The translations under genes and the position numbers were made by a program. 64,000 bases of DNA from Luzula sylvatica (Eukaryota; Streptophyta; Magnoliopsida; Poales; Juncaceae), in contig OX326958.1 in the NCBI GenBank assembly GCA_946800325.1, forward strand, positions 878,001 through 942,000, written 5' to 3'. How positions within the stretch are numbered: position 1 is the stretch's first letter; each line of letters begins with the position of its first letter. Shown here piece after piece: positions 45,599-58,466 of the stretch. The notes below the pieces were generated by a model. It saw only the letters and a program-made list of their open reading frames with translations, had not been told where the DNA came from and ran no database searches.

Positions 45599-48359
45599 AT
45601 GTCAATGGCGATGACAGTCCCAACATTGGCCGTTACTCCATCACACTCTGTTCGTTCGCTTAATTCTAGGATGTCTTCTTCATCGTTGTTAACTGGTGAT
45701 GGTCGGATCTCGGTGGCAACACCGTTCTCAGTAGATCGTCGGAGAAGAAGATGCGATCCGTTTGTTGTTAAGATGGTTTCTGACACTCGTAGGTCCCAGA
45801 CTTGTCTTGATCCTGATGCCAGTACGGTAAGTTGTTTGAGAGAGTCTGAATCAATTCTTGAACCTACATTTGAGTGGAATTGGATCATTTCGTTGAATTA
45901 CTTCTTTTTTGTGAAGTTGCTTTAATTGAAAGAAAGATGAATCTTTCAATGTACTTGAGTAAAAAGGGAAGTGATTCTTCACGTCTCCAGTTCAAAACAT
46001 CAATAATTGCTTTTCCTGTACTCTTTTTTTGTACTAGTGTGCACAAATCACAACTTTTAAGTTTGTTCACACTTTCAATTTAGTCAATTCATCTCACGAT
46101 GATTGATCCCCTACCCACCGAATATTCCACTACAGTTCTCCAATACAAAATTCGACCATCATACCCCAATAATTAAGTAACATTTGCTCAATTTTGATCA
46201 AAATTGAAATTCTTTCAGTCATGATTTTAACAAAAGAAGAATTCTTGAATTTTCTTATCATACTATTGCAATCAAGCCAGAGATAAATCTCCTAATCTAT
46301 TCTTATTTGTCTTCTTTTTACAGAGTGTACTGGGAATAATACTGGGGGGAGGGGCCGGTACAAGACTGTATCCCCTTACAAAAAAGCGTGCGAAGCCAGC
46401 AGTACCACTCGGTGCGAACTATCGCTTGATTGACATACCAGTTAGCAATTGTCTGAACAGCAATGTTCAGAAAATCTATGTGTTGACTCAATTCAACTCC
46501 GCCTCTCTAAATCGCCACCTGTCATGTGCTTATGGCAGCAACATGGGAGGCTACAAAGATGAGGGCTTTGTGGAGGTTCTCGCTGCTCAACAAAGCCCTG
46601 AAAACCCTAACTGGTTTCAGGTACCATTTTATTTCAATTCTACCCTTATTTTACTGAAAATTTACAAAAAAGAACTTTTTTGCAATTTAGGCATAATTCA
46701 GGGGCTATTTTGCCACTTTCTTAGGACATTACGTTAAATTTATGCATTTAATGTTTTAAAAATTGGACTTACTCTTACATGTGAAAAGTTATTGCATATA
46801 GCTCCTTTTGCATGATTTGAATTAAACAATTAACATTTTTTCTCTCTAATTTATTTAATTTTTTTTTATAGGGAACTGCGGATGCAGTGCGGCAATACCT
46901 GTGGCTATTTGAAGAGCAAAACGTAATGGAATACTTAGTTTTAGCTGGGGACCACTTGTACCGCATGGACTATGAGAAATTCATTCAGGCTCACAGAGAA
47001 TCCAATGCTGACATCACCGTTTCGGCTCTTCCTATGGACGAAAAAAGAGCCACTGCTTTTGGTCTCATGAAAATCAATGATGAAGGCAGAATCACAGAAT
47101 TCGCCGAAAAGCCCAAGGGCGATCAACTCAAGGCCATGAAGGTATCCATTTCTCTTGTTTTTGTAAGGGTATCTATGATATTTTTGTGGGAAAAGTAAAA
47201 TCGACATTTTTTTTTTTTGAAATATTTAGGTGGATACAACGATATTAGGGTTGGATGAGAAAAGGGCAAAAGAAATGCCTTACATAGCAAGTATGGGTAT
47301 TTACGTCTTTAGCAAGGAGGCCATGCTTCAACTCCTTCGAGCGAATTTTCCCGGTGCTAATGATTTTGGAAGCGAAGTCATTCCTGGTGCCACCAATATT
47401 GGCATGAGGGTATTTCCCTTTTTTCGAAAAAGCCCCTATACTTTTCTTATATTATGATAGTTGATTTAACAATAACGTTTGTGATATCGAAGGTACAAGC
47501 GTACCTGTTTGATGGTTATTGGGAAGACATTGGTACCATCGAAGCTTTCTACAATGCTAATCTTGGTATCACCAAGAAGCCATTCCCTGATTTCACGTAC
47601 TCGTTCTTCCTTTGAATATATTCGATGTTAATATTCTTGGAATTTACTAATAATCTCTCTTTCTCTCTCATGAAAGCTTTTATGACCGTTCAGCGCCTAT
47701 ATACACCCAGCCAAGATACTTGCCACCGTCAAAGATCAAGAATGCTGATGTAACCGAGAGTGTCATTGGAGAGGGGTGTATCATTCAAGTACATTTTCTT
47801 ATTTTATTATTTCTGAATAAATACAAGGAATTACGAAGTAAAGAATTTAACATTGCTAACAATTTTTGGTGTTTGTAGAATTGTAAGATACACCACTCTG
47901 TAATTGGCTTGAGGTCTTGCATCTCTGAAGGGGCACTCATCGAAGACTCTCTCCTTATGGGCGCAGATTATTATGAGGTACATACCTAATCAATCATTTA
48001 CTTATTTTTTGAAATATTATATTAAATCAAAAATTTCTTTTGTTCTGAGCAGACAGAGGCAGACAAGAAGTACCTGTCAACCATTGGCGGGGTCTCCATT
48101 GGTATCGGCAAAAACGCGCACATCAAAAGGGCCATCATTGACAAAAATGCCCGTATCGGTGACAATGTTAAGGTATCTCATATTTTTCATTTCATATATT
48201 ATCGAATACTAATATAATATAATATAATATAATATGACGCAGATAATAAATAAAGAGGGAGTTCAGGAGGCGGCAAGGGAGACTGATGGGTACTTCATTA
48301 AGAGCGGAATCGTGACGGTGATTAAGGATGCAGTCATCCCTAGTGGTTGGGTCATTTAG
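45599..48359 (+). CDS. APS1: ADP-glucose pyrophosphorylase small (catalytic) subunit, chloroplastic; nine exons
   Basis: It makes ADP-glucose from glucose-1-phosphate and ATP, the committed step of starch synthesis, in a plastid heterotetramer with large subunits. Exons by GT-AG boundaries and frame: 45599-45826, 46324-46620, 46872-47141, 47230-47409, 47493-47596, 47677-47788, 47879-47977, 48053-48172, 48243-48359, giving 508 aa, normal for the family. Residues 1 to about 70 are a Ser/Arg-rich transit peptide. Next come the nucleotide-binding [20 protein letters not shown] (84-103), [11 protein letters not shown], catalytic Asp202 in [11 protein letters not shown], and EKPKG (254-258) near the glucose-1-phosphate site. 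The left-handed beta-helix follows, ending with the activator-site Lys498 in VTVIKDA. The intron at 47597 splits a codon; all the others fall between codons. Odd: the C-terminus reads SGWVI, where relatives I recall have a small residue in place of Trp. The product is secure; which isoform (APS1 or APS2) is not. Confidence 0.95.
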
Positions 48360-48970
48360 ATTTGTGTGTTTATGTTATTATTAGCGTCGAATAATGCTGC
48401 TCAAACCGCGATTTGGAGTCTTTTCGTACTGATCAACTTATATAAATAATATCAGACCCTCGCGAGTTTGATTTTTGTTCTCTCCTTTCTCTGTGGCTAT
48501 GAAAAAGAAAATTTTAATTAATTATGTTTGTTTCGTCAAACCACCAATTTCATGTAACTCTTTAAACATAAAATTTTTGCAGGCATACATTTTCACTGCT
48601 AATAAAAAATAGTAATTGCCGCGAAATATCTATTTGTAGGATAAAACACATTAATATTCGGTCTATACTCGATTTTAATATGCGTTGATACCAGAGGTAA
48701 TGATTTCGGGTACGCCATGTGTTGTTCATTAGATTTAGCGTTCAGCTCCCATAATTAATTAAAAAGAAATACAATACATAATCACAATTCGTGGAGAAAA
48801 ATCACAAATTATATATTATTTTGATTTTCTCAATAACTTTCAATGACTTGAGAGAATCTTATTAAAAATTGTCATTTAATAGGGCTTTCTTATGTTTTTA
48901 TGAATGGTGAAAGCAAACTACAATAACACAATGTTAAATGAGTTCAACGCAAAGCTAAAATTGAAAAGAT
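48360..48970. other. AGPase 3' flank
   Basis: Probable 3'UTR in the first ~150 bp (ending in the AT-rich stretch after 48420), then AT-rich DNA without a gene. Confidence 0.4.
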
Positions 48971-49529
48971 TTTTTTCAGCACCGAAAGTAAAAGCCGTGA
49001 ATAAACAAAACTTGAAGCTTTTTTCTGAAATTGTCCCGTCTTATCGCTCTCTACTTGGCTTTTTTCATGTGTAATGTCTAGTTTTATTTACTTCATCTAG
49101 TTAATGAATTGTAAATATATTTTAATCAAATAAAAAAAAATCAATGTGAACTGAATATATTTTGATATCCTCCAATACTATAAAGAATCTCGTAACTCAT
49201 GCAGAATTTTTTTCATAGTTTTATGAATTATGTTTATGGTAAAATAAGAAGTAAGATAACATAAAATATTGAAAGTTTGGGCAACTACAAGAAAGAAGTA
49301 ACAATGGGGTCACAACAATATTGTGTTGTCTCCAAAAAGTTCATAAAATATGTACTAGCCGTTTTTGGTAGTTTTCTTCACGTGGTATGTCTAGTTCTTT
49401 TTAATCACATAAATCGTTCAATTAAAATTCATAAAATCGTCATGCATTACAAATTTACAACCAAATAAAAGAAAAAAATATCAATTTTTATATTTAGTTG
49501 GTTTTCTTCTAGTTTACATCAACCCTATA
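48971..49529 (+). repeat. Dispersed direct repeat, copy 1 (~560 bp)
   Basis: Aligns over its length with 52941-53599: shared blocks TTTTTCAGCACYGAAA, CTCGGCTTTTTTCATGTG.AATGTCTAGTTT, GGGCAACTACAA, AATGGGGTCACAA, TCACGTGGTA and TCTAGTTTACATCAA in the same order. Ends are not TG...CA and no target duplication was found. Unclassified repeat. Confidence 0.75.
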
Positions 49530-49967
49530 TTGAGTACTTAATACGTTAATGTAATATATTAATTTCATATGATACATAATTAACAAATGGAGTACTTAAT
49601 ATGTGTTAATTATTTATTTGTATATATGTTACTAGAGGATATTGTAGTGAGATGTGAAGCATGTTTAGTGGCCTCATTTGCAAAATACATCACATACTAC
49701 TATATATGATTTTTTGAAAAAATCAGCTCTTATTAGTATTAGTATATAGTATTAACTATTAAGTGTCTTCAATGTTTAAATTAGGAAATTATATGTATGA
49801 CGACCACGTGTATTCAATGAACAAAACATATGTCAACTCGCCATAGAAAGATCCAAATATAATCATTATTTTTCAAAAATCAAAAGAAAAATCGATTGAA
49901 TTGAGGATATTGTTGCATTGGACAAGATATATTTGTTCATAATCGACATGCTTAAACTAAGAGTGAG

Positions 49968-50296
49968 TAAATAGTTACTTAACAAATCGAATCTTGAAAT
50001 ATTACCCGTACCCAAAATCATTACGGGTTATTTGGCCGGCCCATTAACACAATTAATTTGAAATTCGGATCCAATCATCCAGGTCCACGAAAAAAATTAC
50101 ATAATATAATTTACAAAATTTTGGATTCATTATAAAAATTTGGAGTCCATTTCAACAAATTACACAGTATAAGATAAAATTTTAGGATTCACTATAAGAA
50201 AAAAGAGTCGTTTATGATTTGGATTTGAGTTTTTAAAATTCTTGGACCGACCGTGTCCTTATCCGACCCCGCGAGTAAAATTGTAGCCGCAGGTAT
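49968..50296. mobile_element. Possible hAT-like element flanked by ACTAAGAGTGAG
   Basis: A 12-bp direct repeat ACTAAGAGTGAG (49956-49967, 50297-50308) bounds 329 bp with TACCCGTACCC...GGTTATT and CCGACCCCGCGAGTAAAATTGTA near its ends. This resembles non-autonomous hAT-type repeats whose 8-bp target duplication could lie within the 12 bp. No transposase and only weak terminal inverted repeats. Confidence 0.45.
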
Positions 50297-50693
50297 ACTA
50301 AGAGTGAGAACAAAGTTAATTAATTGTATTTATTGTAGGTTCAATTGTATTAATTAATTATAAATAAAAAATGATATTGCTATTATAATAAATAATTATC
50401 AATTAATCAACTATATAATATTTAATACTAATATCACTTATTAATATTTAAATACATTTTAATTTATGAATCAGTACTAATTATGTATTAATTTTCATCA
50501 AAACATTTTAATTTACCTATTAATGTATTCAGTAATGTGAGAATTAATCAATATAATATAAACAAGATACTCATATATAATATTTATTGTTAAAAGTTAC
50601 TTTATCACTCTTGTTATCTAAAACTAAGCATCCTAATTTATTTTGGTGAATTATTCATTTTATTCAAAGTATGTTTTTTATTATAATAATTTA

Positions 50694-52301
50694 GGGGACT
50701 TTTATCATACACTCTTTTTATAAAGGGTATTTTGGGTATTGAAAGTACTGAGATATATTGTTATATATTGTTTGATTTAAATCTCCATTTCCCTTGATTA
50801 ATACTCTTTTCATTTTCGACTTTTCCCTTAAACTCTTCTACGTTAAGTCTTTTGAAGTTTTTTTTTTCTTTCTGATAACACTTTTAGTTCTCAATCTCAC
50901 TCACGAAATTACAATTTTACACTGGATTTTTTTTAAGAGAATATTTTCAATTCCCACAAAATTACACTTTTAAATTAAGGTGCCTCGATTTTTTGTGAAG
51001 TCAATTTTAATTCTCACGAAAATTCACATTGGTTGTTAGTTTTATTTGTATCCCAATAAATTTTAACTATGATAATCAATAGCATGAATTTAAATATTTC
51101 TTAATATCAAATGCAAATTTTATGTAAATAAAATTCAAACAAAATGTTGAGTGCTTTAAAATCTAAACCCTGCCATTTAATGGTGTTCAAAATATTTATA
51201 TCTACTAATACAAAATTATTCATATTTTCTTATCGCGCTTCACTGATAGAATCATTACTACGAGTGCAACTTTGCAAATATTCCACAAATTAGCAAAATC
51301 GTCCTCCAAATTTCCCGATTTCACAACCATTCATCCCTCAAATTCTTCTTCTTCTCGATCCTACGGACATCCACGGCCTCCGTATCTGTAAATAAGTTCA
51401 TCCCTCAAATTTGTTTTCTTGATTTGGTGTTGTATCTGTAAATAAATGATTTTTTGTCAAACAAAATAGTTGCAATGACTTGCGCGTGAATTAAGTGTGT
51501 AACTCATCAGGTGGATAAACATGATGAAAAGTGTATCTTTTCTCCTTTGTTCAATAATTTCATTTTCCCTTCAAATAATTTCATTTCCCCTTCAAACTCG
51601 TGGCGTGATTGCATCTTTCTTGATGAATTCCTTTTGCATTGCTCATATTGTTACATGAGGGCTCCTGAATTTTACAAAAAAATAAACAATAATAAAATAG
51701 AAATGTACCGACTCACAATCCTCTAATTAACCTTTCGAACTTGAATAAAACTGATATTAGGTTATTAAGCTGCTAAAAATATTACGAGATGTCAGAATTA
51801 ATTAAGATCAGGATGAGGAATTAATGTTCATGAATACTTTGCTCATTAGCATTATTCAACAACAACGTCAATACAATTGAGTGTATTTTCAGCTTTGGCT
51901 AATTTTTTCTTCTTTACCATCTTTAAGAATCGATATTGATTTGTGACTTCCAATGTTTTCGAGTTAGAGAGAGAGCATGAAAGAAGGTGATAAAAATAGT
52001 TTTCCATGGCATTAAACCATGGAAAATCAAAACCCGGACCCAATTTACCGAGATAATGATAGAACAGAACAAAGTTGGAAATGGAGAATTACCAGTTTTT
52101 GACTGATGTCTTGCTGAACTCACGTCTTGAGAGAGAGAATGTGACGAACAATCAAGAGGAGCGATGAGATATTGTGAAAGGGGGTGATTGTTTAAATGCC
52201 AAGAACTGAGGAGGTGGAGAAAGTCGACATTGGAAGGTGGGAATCATTGATTCCTTCTCTGTTGGGGAGATTCTCTTGATCAGTTCGGCAAGATTGTCGA
52301 T

Positions 52302-52346
<45 letters not shown>

Positions 52347-52577
52347 GGCGAGAGAGGGGGAGCGTAACTGGAGAGAGGGGAGCAAAGGGATAGGTATAGG
52401 CGGAGAGTAACTCATGAGTGAAAAATTACATGTTCGTCCTTTTAAGGGTGTATTGTAACAAAAAATTACATAAAAAGATTGAATCATGGTCGTTAGATCG
52501 ACATAATTTATCATCACAACCGTTAAATCACGAGAGGGTGTACACTAACGAAAAAAGGATGTATGATAGAATTCCCC
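50694..52577. mobile_element. Mutator-like TIR element, 1884 bp, TSD AATAATTTA; possible gene capture
   Basis: Left end GGGGACTTTTATCATACACTCTTTTT and right end (reverse complement GGGGAATTCTATCATACATCCTTTTT) are inverted repeats. Perfect 9-bp flanks AATAATTTA lie at 50685-50693 and 52578-52586. No transposase. The interior is patchy in composition: 51280-51420 and 51870-52400 look like exonic or 5'UTR-like DNA with a (GA)n tract (52308-52340). A 121-codon minus-strand frame (52517-52152) has no domain. That structure would fit a Pack-MULE, but no captured gene was recognised. Confidence 0.75.
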
Positions 52578-52586
52578 AATAATTTA

Positions 52587-52940
52587 GTATAAATATGACA
52601 TGTAGGGAAACTTCTATTTCTAATTTTCGATACGATTTTTTTTAATATTCTTTATTCGAACCAAACTAACTCCTTCAGCTTGGCAGTCCAAAAAAGAAAC
52701 AGAATCTAAATACAGCTGACAAAATGTAATAGTTCCGATTAAATTTTGTACATTAGAGACAAAAACTACAATTTCAATAAACAAATCCATTAAACTAAAA
52801 CAAAACTAAACAAAAACATTTATTCAGGGATTAATGTTGCATTTGCGAAGATAAACTTGATCGTAATCAACATACTCCGACCAATATCCTCTAAAAATGA
52901 GAGGAGAATGTCTGTTTTTTTCATGCTCTCTCCACGCCTT
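52587..52940. other. Non-genic stretch
   Basis: AT-rich sequence between the TIR element and the second direct-repeat copy. Nothing recognised. Confidence 0.4.
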
Positions 52941-53599
52941 CTTTTTCAGCACTGAAATTAGAAGCCGTGAAAAAGCAAAACGCGAAGCTTTTTCTGAAAA
53001 TGTTCGTCTCATCGCTCTCTCCTCGGCTTTTTTCATGTGGAATGTCTAGTTTGATTTGGTTCGTCTAGTTAATGAGTTGTTAATATATTTCAAAAGAACA
53101 AAATATCAGTGGTGAAGTGAAGAGAAATATATTTTGATTTCATCATACTTTAAAGAATCTTGTTACTCATTCAGTTGTTTTTCATAAATTTGTCATAGTT
53201 TTATGAATAATCTTTTCATAAATTTGTCATAAATTTGAAAAAAAAAAAATTCATAAAACCATTTTTTTTTCATAGAAATATACATCTTTTTTCATGAGGT
53301 AGTTTTATGAATTATTATATGGTATACTAAAAAGTAAGATAACACAAAATGTTAAGTGTGGGCAACTACAAATAAGAAATAACAAATGGGGTCACAAATG
53401 TCTGCAAGAAATTCATAAAAAATGTACTAGCTGCTTTTGATAATTTTTCACGTGGTACCTGTAGCTCTATTTTTGTCATGTAAAATCGTTCAATTAAAAG
53501 CTAAAAGTCATAAAATTGTCATGCATTACTAATAAAAGAAATAAAATATCAATTCATATATTTATTTCGTTTCTTTTTCTAGTTTACATCAATCTATAA
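52941..53599 (+). repeat. Dispersed direct repeat, copy 2 (~660 bp)
   Basis: Homologous to 48971-49529 in the same orientation. It is longer because of extra CATAAATTTGTCATA/TTTTTTTTCATA repeats at about 53170-53310. The two copies lie about 4 kb apart and bracket the elements at 49968 and 50694. Confidence 0.75.
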
Positions 53600-54078
53600 T
53601 TTCACTGACTTATATATGGTTGAATTTTTTTTTTTTTGCAAGATAAAAAAAAAAATTGTGCTTAGAAAGTTCCTGCGCTCAAAAGTCAATTTGAAAAGAA
53701 AAATTGTCTTTGCCTTCTCATTTCTTCAAAAGTACATCTCTATCTTAATTAACATGAGTAATTAACATATTCATTTGCTATGATACAAAAACAATTGAGT
53801 GTATGAAGCTGAATTTTGCTCCAATTTGGATCAAAACTTCTAATTATTTTCTAAAATTCAGGGCAGACAGTGAAATTCAGCAAAATCATTGAGTATTTTA
53901 GGCAATTAAATTTGGTTTGATATTTTTGTACATGATTTTCTTGTTATACATAGTAATGTCTGATTTTAGTTTGCATAAATAATTTTGCAAGTGAAATGCA
54001 TGTTAGGCCAATTTTAGTGTGTAAAGGTTGTTTGTTTATAATCAAAGCTTCAGAATATTCTCAAGTGGAATGCAAGCG
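53600..54078. other. Non-genic stretch
   Basis: AT-rich; nothing recognised. Confidence 0.35.
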
Positions 54079-54294
54079 GAGCATGTCCAATGCTCATTGG
54101 ACAAGGTCATGTTTGCACACCTCTACAAGCCGTTGGATTTGATCATGAAATTTGTTTGATTTAATCAACTAACCCTTACTTAAACTTTTCCGCTTACCAT
54201 TAAAAAAACTCTTTCTTTCATGGTGTCAAACTCATATCCCATCCTCCATTTCCAAAATCTACATGGTACAGATCTCGTATCCCATTCCCATCCA

Positions 54295-54339
<45 letters not shown>

Positions 54340-55262
54340 TGTGCTCCTCCTTCCATCTCTTTTCCTCCTCTGCCCCTGACTCCTTTCATGGTGTCACTTC
54401 CTTTTTCTCATTTCATAGAACTGGATACATACTAGAGTCATATGACATTTTTTTTTACTGATGCATGAGAAGAGTCAAACTCAAAAGTTGCATCCTCAGG
54501 ACCTCGACTAACACGGAGAGAATAAGGTTTTCCCAAATCTTTTCAAGCTACTTGAATTATGCATAGATTTGTCGTGTAAATATTGGTTCAATTTTCATTA
54601 TTTTTCTTTCTTCCTTTGATCCTTTCTTCCAATTGAAGACGATCATTTTCTTTAATTCTTTTTATTTTTCAAATTATCCCAATTTTCTTAAGTTAATAAC
54701 TACATCCCTGATTTTAGAAAGCACCAAAATATCAAAAATCTTGACACACACAAAATTAACATGATTCTTCAAAATCAACGGAAACATGGCCATGCTATAG
54801 AAATTGGATTTTTTTTCTTTTCTTGTCAATTTAATTAATACATATATATCCCAGGTAAATTTCTTCAATTAATTGTCTAAAAAAAAAAATCTTCAATCAA
54901 GTGATAGACAAAAAATGATAGAATGCAATGAGTCCACCGAAAGACCTGGAAATTCCGTGACCTGAAAGTCCCGTGAATAACATGACTCTAAAACAATGGA
55001 GAGATGGAAAGGAATTACTATCTCTGGTTGATTCTTCATGGAGGATAGGACGGTGACAGGTGGAGAGAGAATCGATGGAAGGGGTGGGGGGTGGGGGGTA
55101 AGAGATCTTTCCCTTGATCTCTTTCTAAAACAAGACATGATCTTTAAACGAAAAAGTTAAACAGAAGTTACAGTTAATTAAATCAAACACATCTCATGAT
55201 TAAATCTAACGGTTATAGAAATGTGCGGACATGATCCTGTCCAATGAGCATTGGACATGCTC
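54079..55262. mobile_element. TIR element A, TCCAATGCTCATTGGA family (1.18 kb)
   Basis: The left ~110 bp (GAGCATGTCCAATGCTCATTGGACAAGGTCATG, then a GTTGGATTTGATCATGAAATTTGTTTGATTTAAT region) are the inverted copy of the right ~110 bp (ending GGACATGCTC at 55262). The terminus contains its own palindrome TCCAATG-CTCATTGGA. The interior has a (CT)n tract (54299-54333) and no transposase. No clear target duplication was found. Related ends occur at 55314, 57215, 59280 and 59490. Confidence 0.65.
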
Positions 55263-55298
55263 AGCTCCCCGTAATTATAGTATGTATGGAGCATATAT
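55031..55298 (+). repeat. Segmental duplication, copy 1 left part
   Basis: ATTCTTCATGGAGGATAGGACGGTGACAGGTGGAGAGAG through TATGGAGCATATATGAA is repeated from 59003 to about 59524. It overlaps the right end of element A. Confidence 0.8.
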
Positions 55299-55313
55299 GA
55301 AGGGAGGGGGTTT

Positions 55314-57215
55314 TGTCCGATGCCCATCGGACAAGATCATGTCCTCATACTTCTGCCATCGTTGGATCTAATCATATGACATGATTGATTTAATTAACTT
55401 AATCGTCTGTTTACTCTCCGTTTAATAGCCCTTCTCTCTCTTGCGGAATTGTTTTTGGCCCTTCTAAATAAAATATCTTACCTACCTCTCCATTGGTTCT
55501 CCTTCTCTCTCTTTCCCTCGCCATCGCCTCTGCAAAGAGTCATCCGAGGTGGTATTTCCCTTTTTTTTCTTTTGTCACTCTAAAATCTCGTTATTCTTGC
55601 CTCTTTCAATTCTTTAGGTATACCATCTTTTTGCCTATCACGTGTTTGAAGAAATGTAGCTGATCTGAGATTTGGGTATTCAAACTAATTGGACACAAAA
55701 AAGCACCATGGTCACAGTTATGATTTGTTATATTGTCCAGGTTCGCACTTACAATGCCGTTCTAAAATCAGGGACGTAGTCAGGAGTTCTGAGAAAATTG
55801 ACGAATAATTTATCGAAATAACGAATATGTTTCGACTCCATTAATGTATATTCTTAATTTATCGATTTTGTTGTACCATTATAATACTTGCGTAGATGAT
55901 TAGAGGACTGGAAACTTTGTTAATGGAGTTGTACTTTAGATGATCCGATAGTTAATATTTATCAATGACCAATATTCATTATATTTTTTTGTTGAAGTTG
56001 ATTGAGAACTGTAAATATATACATGATATAATTAAATTGTTGTGTACAAACTCATAGATAATATTCAATTGTATACATGTCAAAATGCCTAGACTAATTC
56101 CAATTAATAACATGGAATTACCCATTTATTCATGCACTCAATTGTACGAATGGAGCACACACATGCATGTTCTTACATCCAAATTCATACACCAAGTGAA
56201 AAAAAACTATATTATTGGATATTAATACAAAATTTTGTTCAAAACTTCAGAAAATAGTTTTTGCGGTTGAATTTTCTCCAATCATCTTTAGTAATTTCTT
56301 GGACTTCGACAATAGTACTTCGTAACCATTTTCCTTGATACGTTGATACAATTTCAACTCCAAAAGAAGAGGAAAATTCTTCTCGATCATGGACAATGTA
56401 GTGAGTTCGCCTATTTTTTGCATCAGTAAAATGTCATATGTCTCTATTCAATTCTTTGAAATGGGAAGAAAGAATGTGGGAATCATCGGCAACAATAACA
56501 GCCCCAATCTTTTAACCAGCTTTTAAGCTTCCCAAAGAACCTAATTTTTGCACGAATTGGTACGGGTGTACTAAAAAAATTCATCAAGAAAGAAAGGGAA
56601 AATGTAATTCTGAAAGAAGGTACTTTTTTTATTCGCAATTTGGATCTGGTTTAATTTCAATAAAATAGGTTTCCAGCATAAAAAAGAAAATTTTGCATCA
56701 ATACAATTAAACTATAATTTCATTGCAACAGTATAAATTAACAACAAGACCAAACATTTTGTAGGTAATATATAGAATAACAACACATAAACACAAAAAA
56801 TTACTCAAAAATAACAAGAACAGTCCCAATATCACATATCGTGATTAAAGACGGCAGGATCCGAGAGTTGAGACAAAGCGATGCAATACCAGTTCTGGAC
56901 TAGCAATTGTGAACGGAGTACCTATCATCCGAATTAAAGGGCAGAGAAAGAGATGAGTGAAGCAATCAAGGGAGAGGGCGGTCAGAGCGAGAGAGAGAGA
57001 GCGAGAGAGCGAGAGAGAGAGAGAGACAAGGTCTAGAGATATCTCCATTTTCATTTGTGGTCAGAGAGATCTTTGTGAGCCGCAGAGAAATCCTTGCTTA
57101 TTTTATTAGACAGAGAGTAAACGGATGGTTAAGTGATGATTAAGGTGCTTAAATCAATCATATCATATGACTAAATTCAACGGTTGTAGAAATATGAGGA
57201 CATGATCTCGTCCAA
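55314..57215. mobile_element. TIR element B, related family (1.9 kb)
   Basis: The left TIR TTGTCCGATGCCCATCGGACAAGATCATGTCCTCATA and the right end (reverse complement ATTGGACGAGATCATGTCCTCATATTTCTAC) are inverted over about 110 bp. The right end appears to stop part-way through the terminal palindrome. The interior has 5'UTR-like CT-rich DNA (55430-55540) and a GA microsatellite (56990-57026). No transposase or recognisable gene fragment. Element A and this one share the motif RATCATGTCCKCA next to the palindrome. Confidence 0.6.
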
Positions 57216-57668
57216 TAAGACAGATAATATATATGTGAAATATGTTGGGATTTTCACGATATTTATTTATTTGGGGATAGAATTTGGAAGTTGTGGAGAG
57301 TATCAAATATAATAAAAAAATTGGATGAACAAATAACTTCCACGGAGAGAGAGACAGAGAGCAATGGCTCTTTTAATTTTTAATTTTTAATTTTCCCCTG
57401 TTTACTACAGTTCACGAGTTCCTATACATAGGGTTCTTATATGTCTCCAATAGACACACCTTTTCAAACATATAACCCTATCTATCTAAATTTTAGACAC
57501 TTCTATTTAAATCAATAAACATCTATTTATATTAAGAGACATCTCCCGTTCACACACAAATACATTGAATATTATTCTGCCCAAATTATTAATAATATTA
57601 TTACATAAAATATTAAAGCATTAATTATAATACTCTTCCTTAATGGTTTTTCTCGTATTTGTGATGCA

Positions 57669-58465
57669 TTAAAAAATATCTTCATCACCGTCTTGTTCTT
57701 TGGCATAATTTGCTTGTTCGTCGTCATCGAGTTTAAATCGGCAATTTTTTTTAAGATGACCAAACTTCTTGCAATTATCGCATTGAGGCTTTCCTTTGTA
57801 CCAACAATCTTTGTCGACATGAGAATATTTTTGGCAAAATTTACACGGAGATTTCTTGGATATAGTAATCTTTGATTGAAACGCGCTTGCAATTGATTGT
57901 TCGGTATCCTTATTTAGCCTTTGCTCGTATCTTTTCAAAGAACCTATCAAGTCATGCACACTAAGTGTCGAAAGATCTTTCGTTTCTTCAATAATTGGGG
58001 CTATGTGTCGTACTTTGGCGATAGGCTAATTAGGATTTTTTCACAAACCGATTTATCGGTTAATTCTTCGGTGCTACTCATAATTCGATTTACCACGTCC
58101 ATTATATTAGAGAAATAATCTTTAAGACTATCATTCTCCTTCATCCTTAAATTTTGAAATTCTCTCTTAAGCGTTAAGAGTTTTATCATTCGCAATTTTT
58201 CGTTTCCTTGAAACTCCTTTTGTAGAATTTCCCACGCTTCTTTTGATTTTTTCTCTCCAATTATTCTCGAAAATAATTTATCCGATATTGCTTGTTGGAT
58301 CAAGTATAATGCTTCTGCGTCTCTCATTTTATTTGCTTTCACCGCTTCGGAAGTTTCTTCTTCTTTTGTCGTTTCTACTCCATCTTCTACTATTTTTCAT
58401 AGATCTTGCGAGATCAAAAGAGTCTTCATCTTTATACTCCAATAATCATCATTTTCGTCGTTGAA
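57669..58465 (-). pseudogene. Degraded copia Gag with tandem zinc knuckles
   Basis: The frame 58342-58001 holds the UBN2-type Gag core (AWEILQKEFQG..., LKREFQNLRM...). The frame 57959-57669 holds its continuation with two CCHC-type knuckles CKFCQKYSHVDKDC and CDNCKKFGHLKKNC, which bind RNA. The frames are offset by one base near 58000, so there is a one-nucleotide indel. Upstream, Gag-like coding continues above 58342 but has a TGA at 58399-58397. Not translatable as a whole. Confidence 0.8.
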
Positions 58466-58466
58466 A

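Noticed and set aside
48971..53599. LTR retrotransposon with the direct repeats as LTRs
   Set aside because: No TG...CA ends, primer site, polypurine tract or retroviral coding between the copies.
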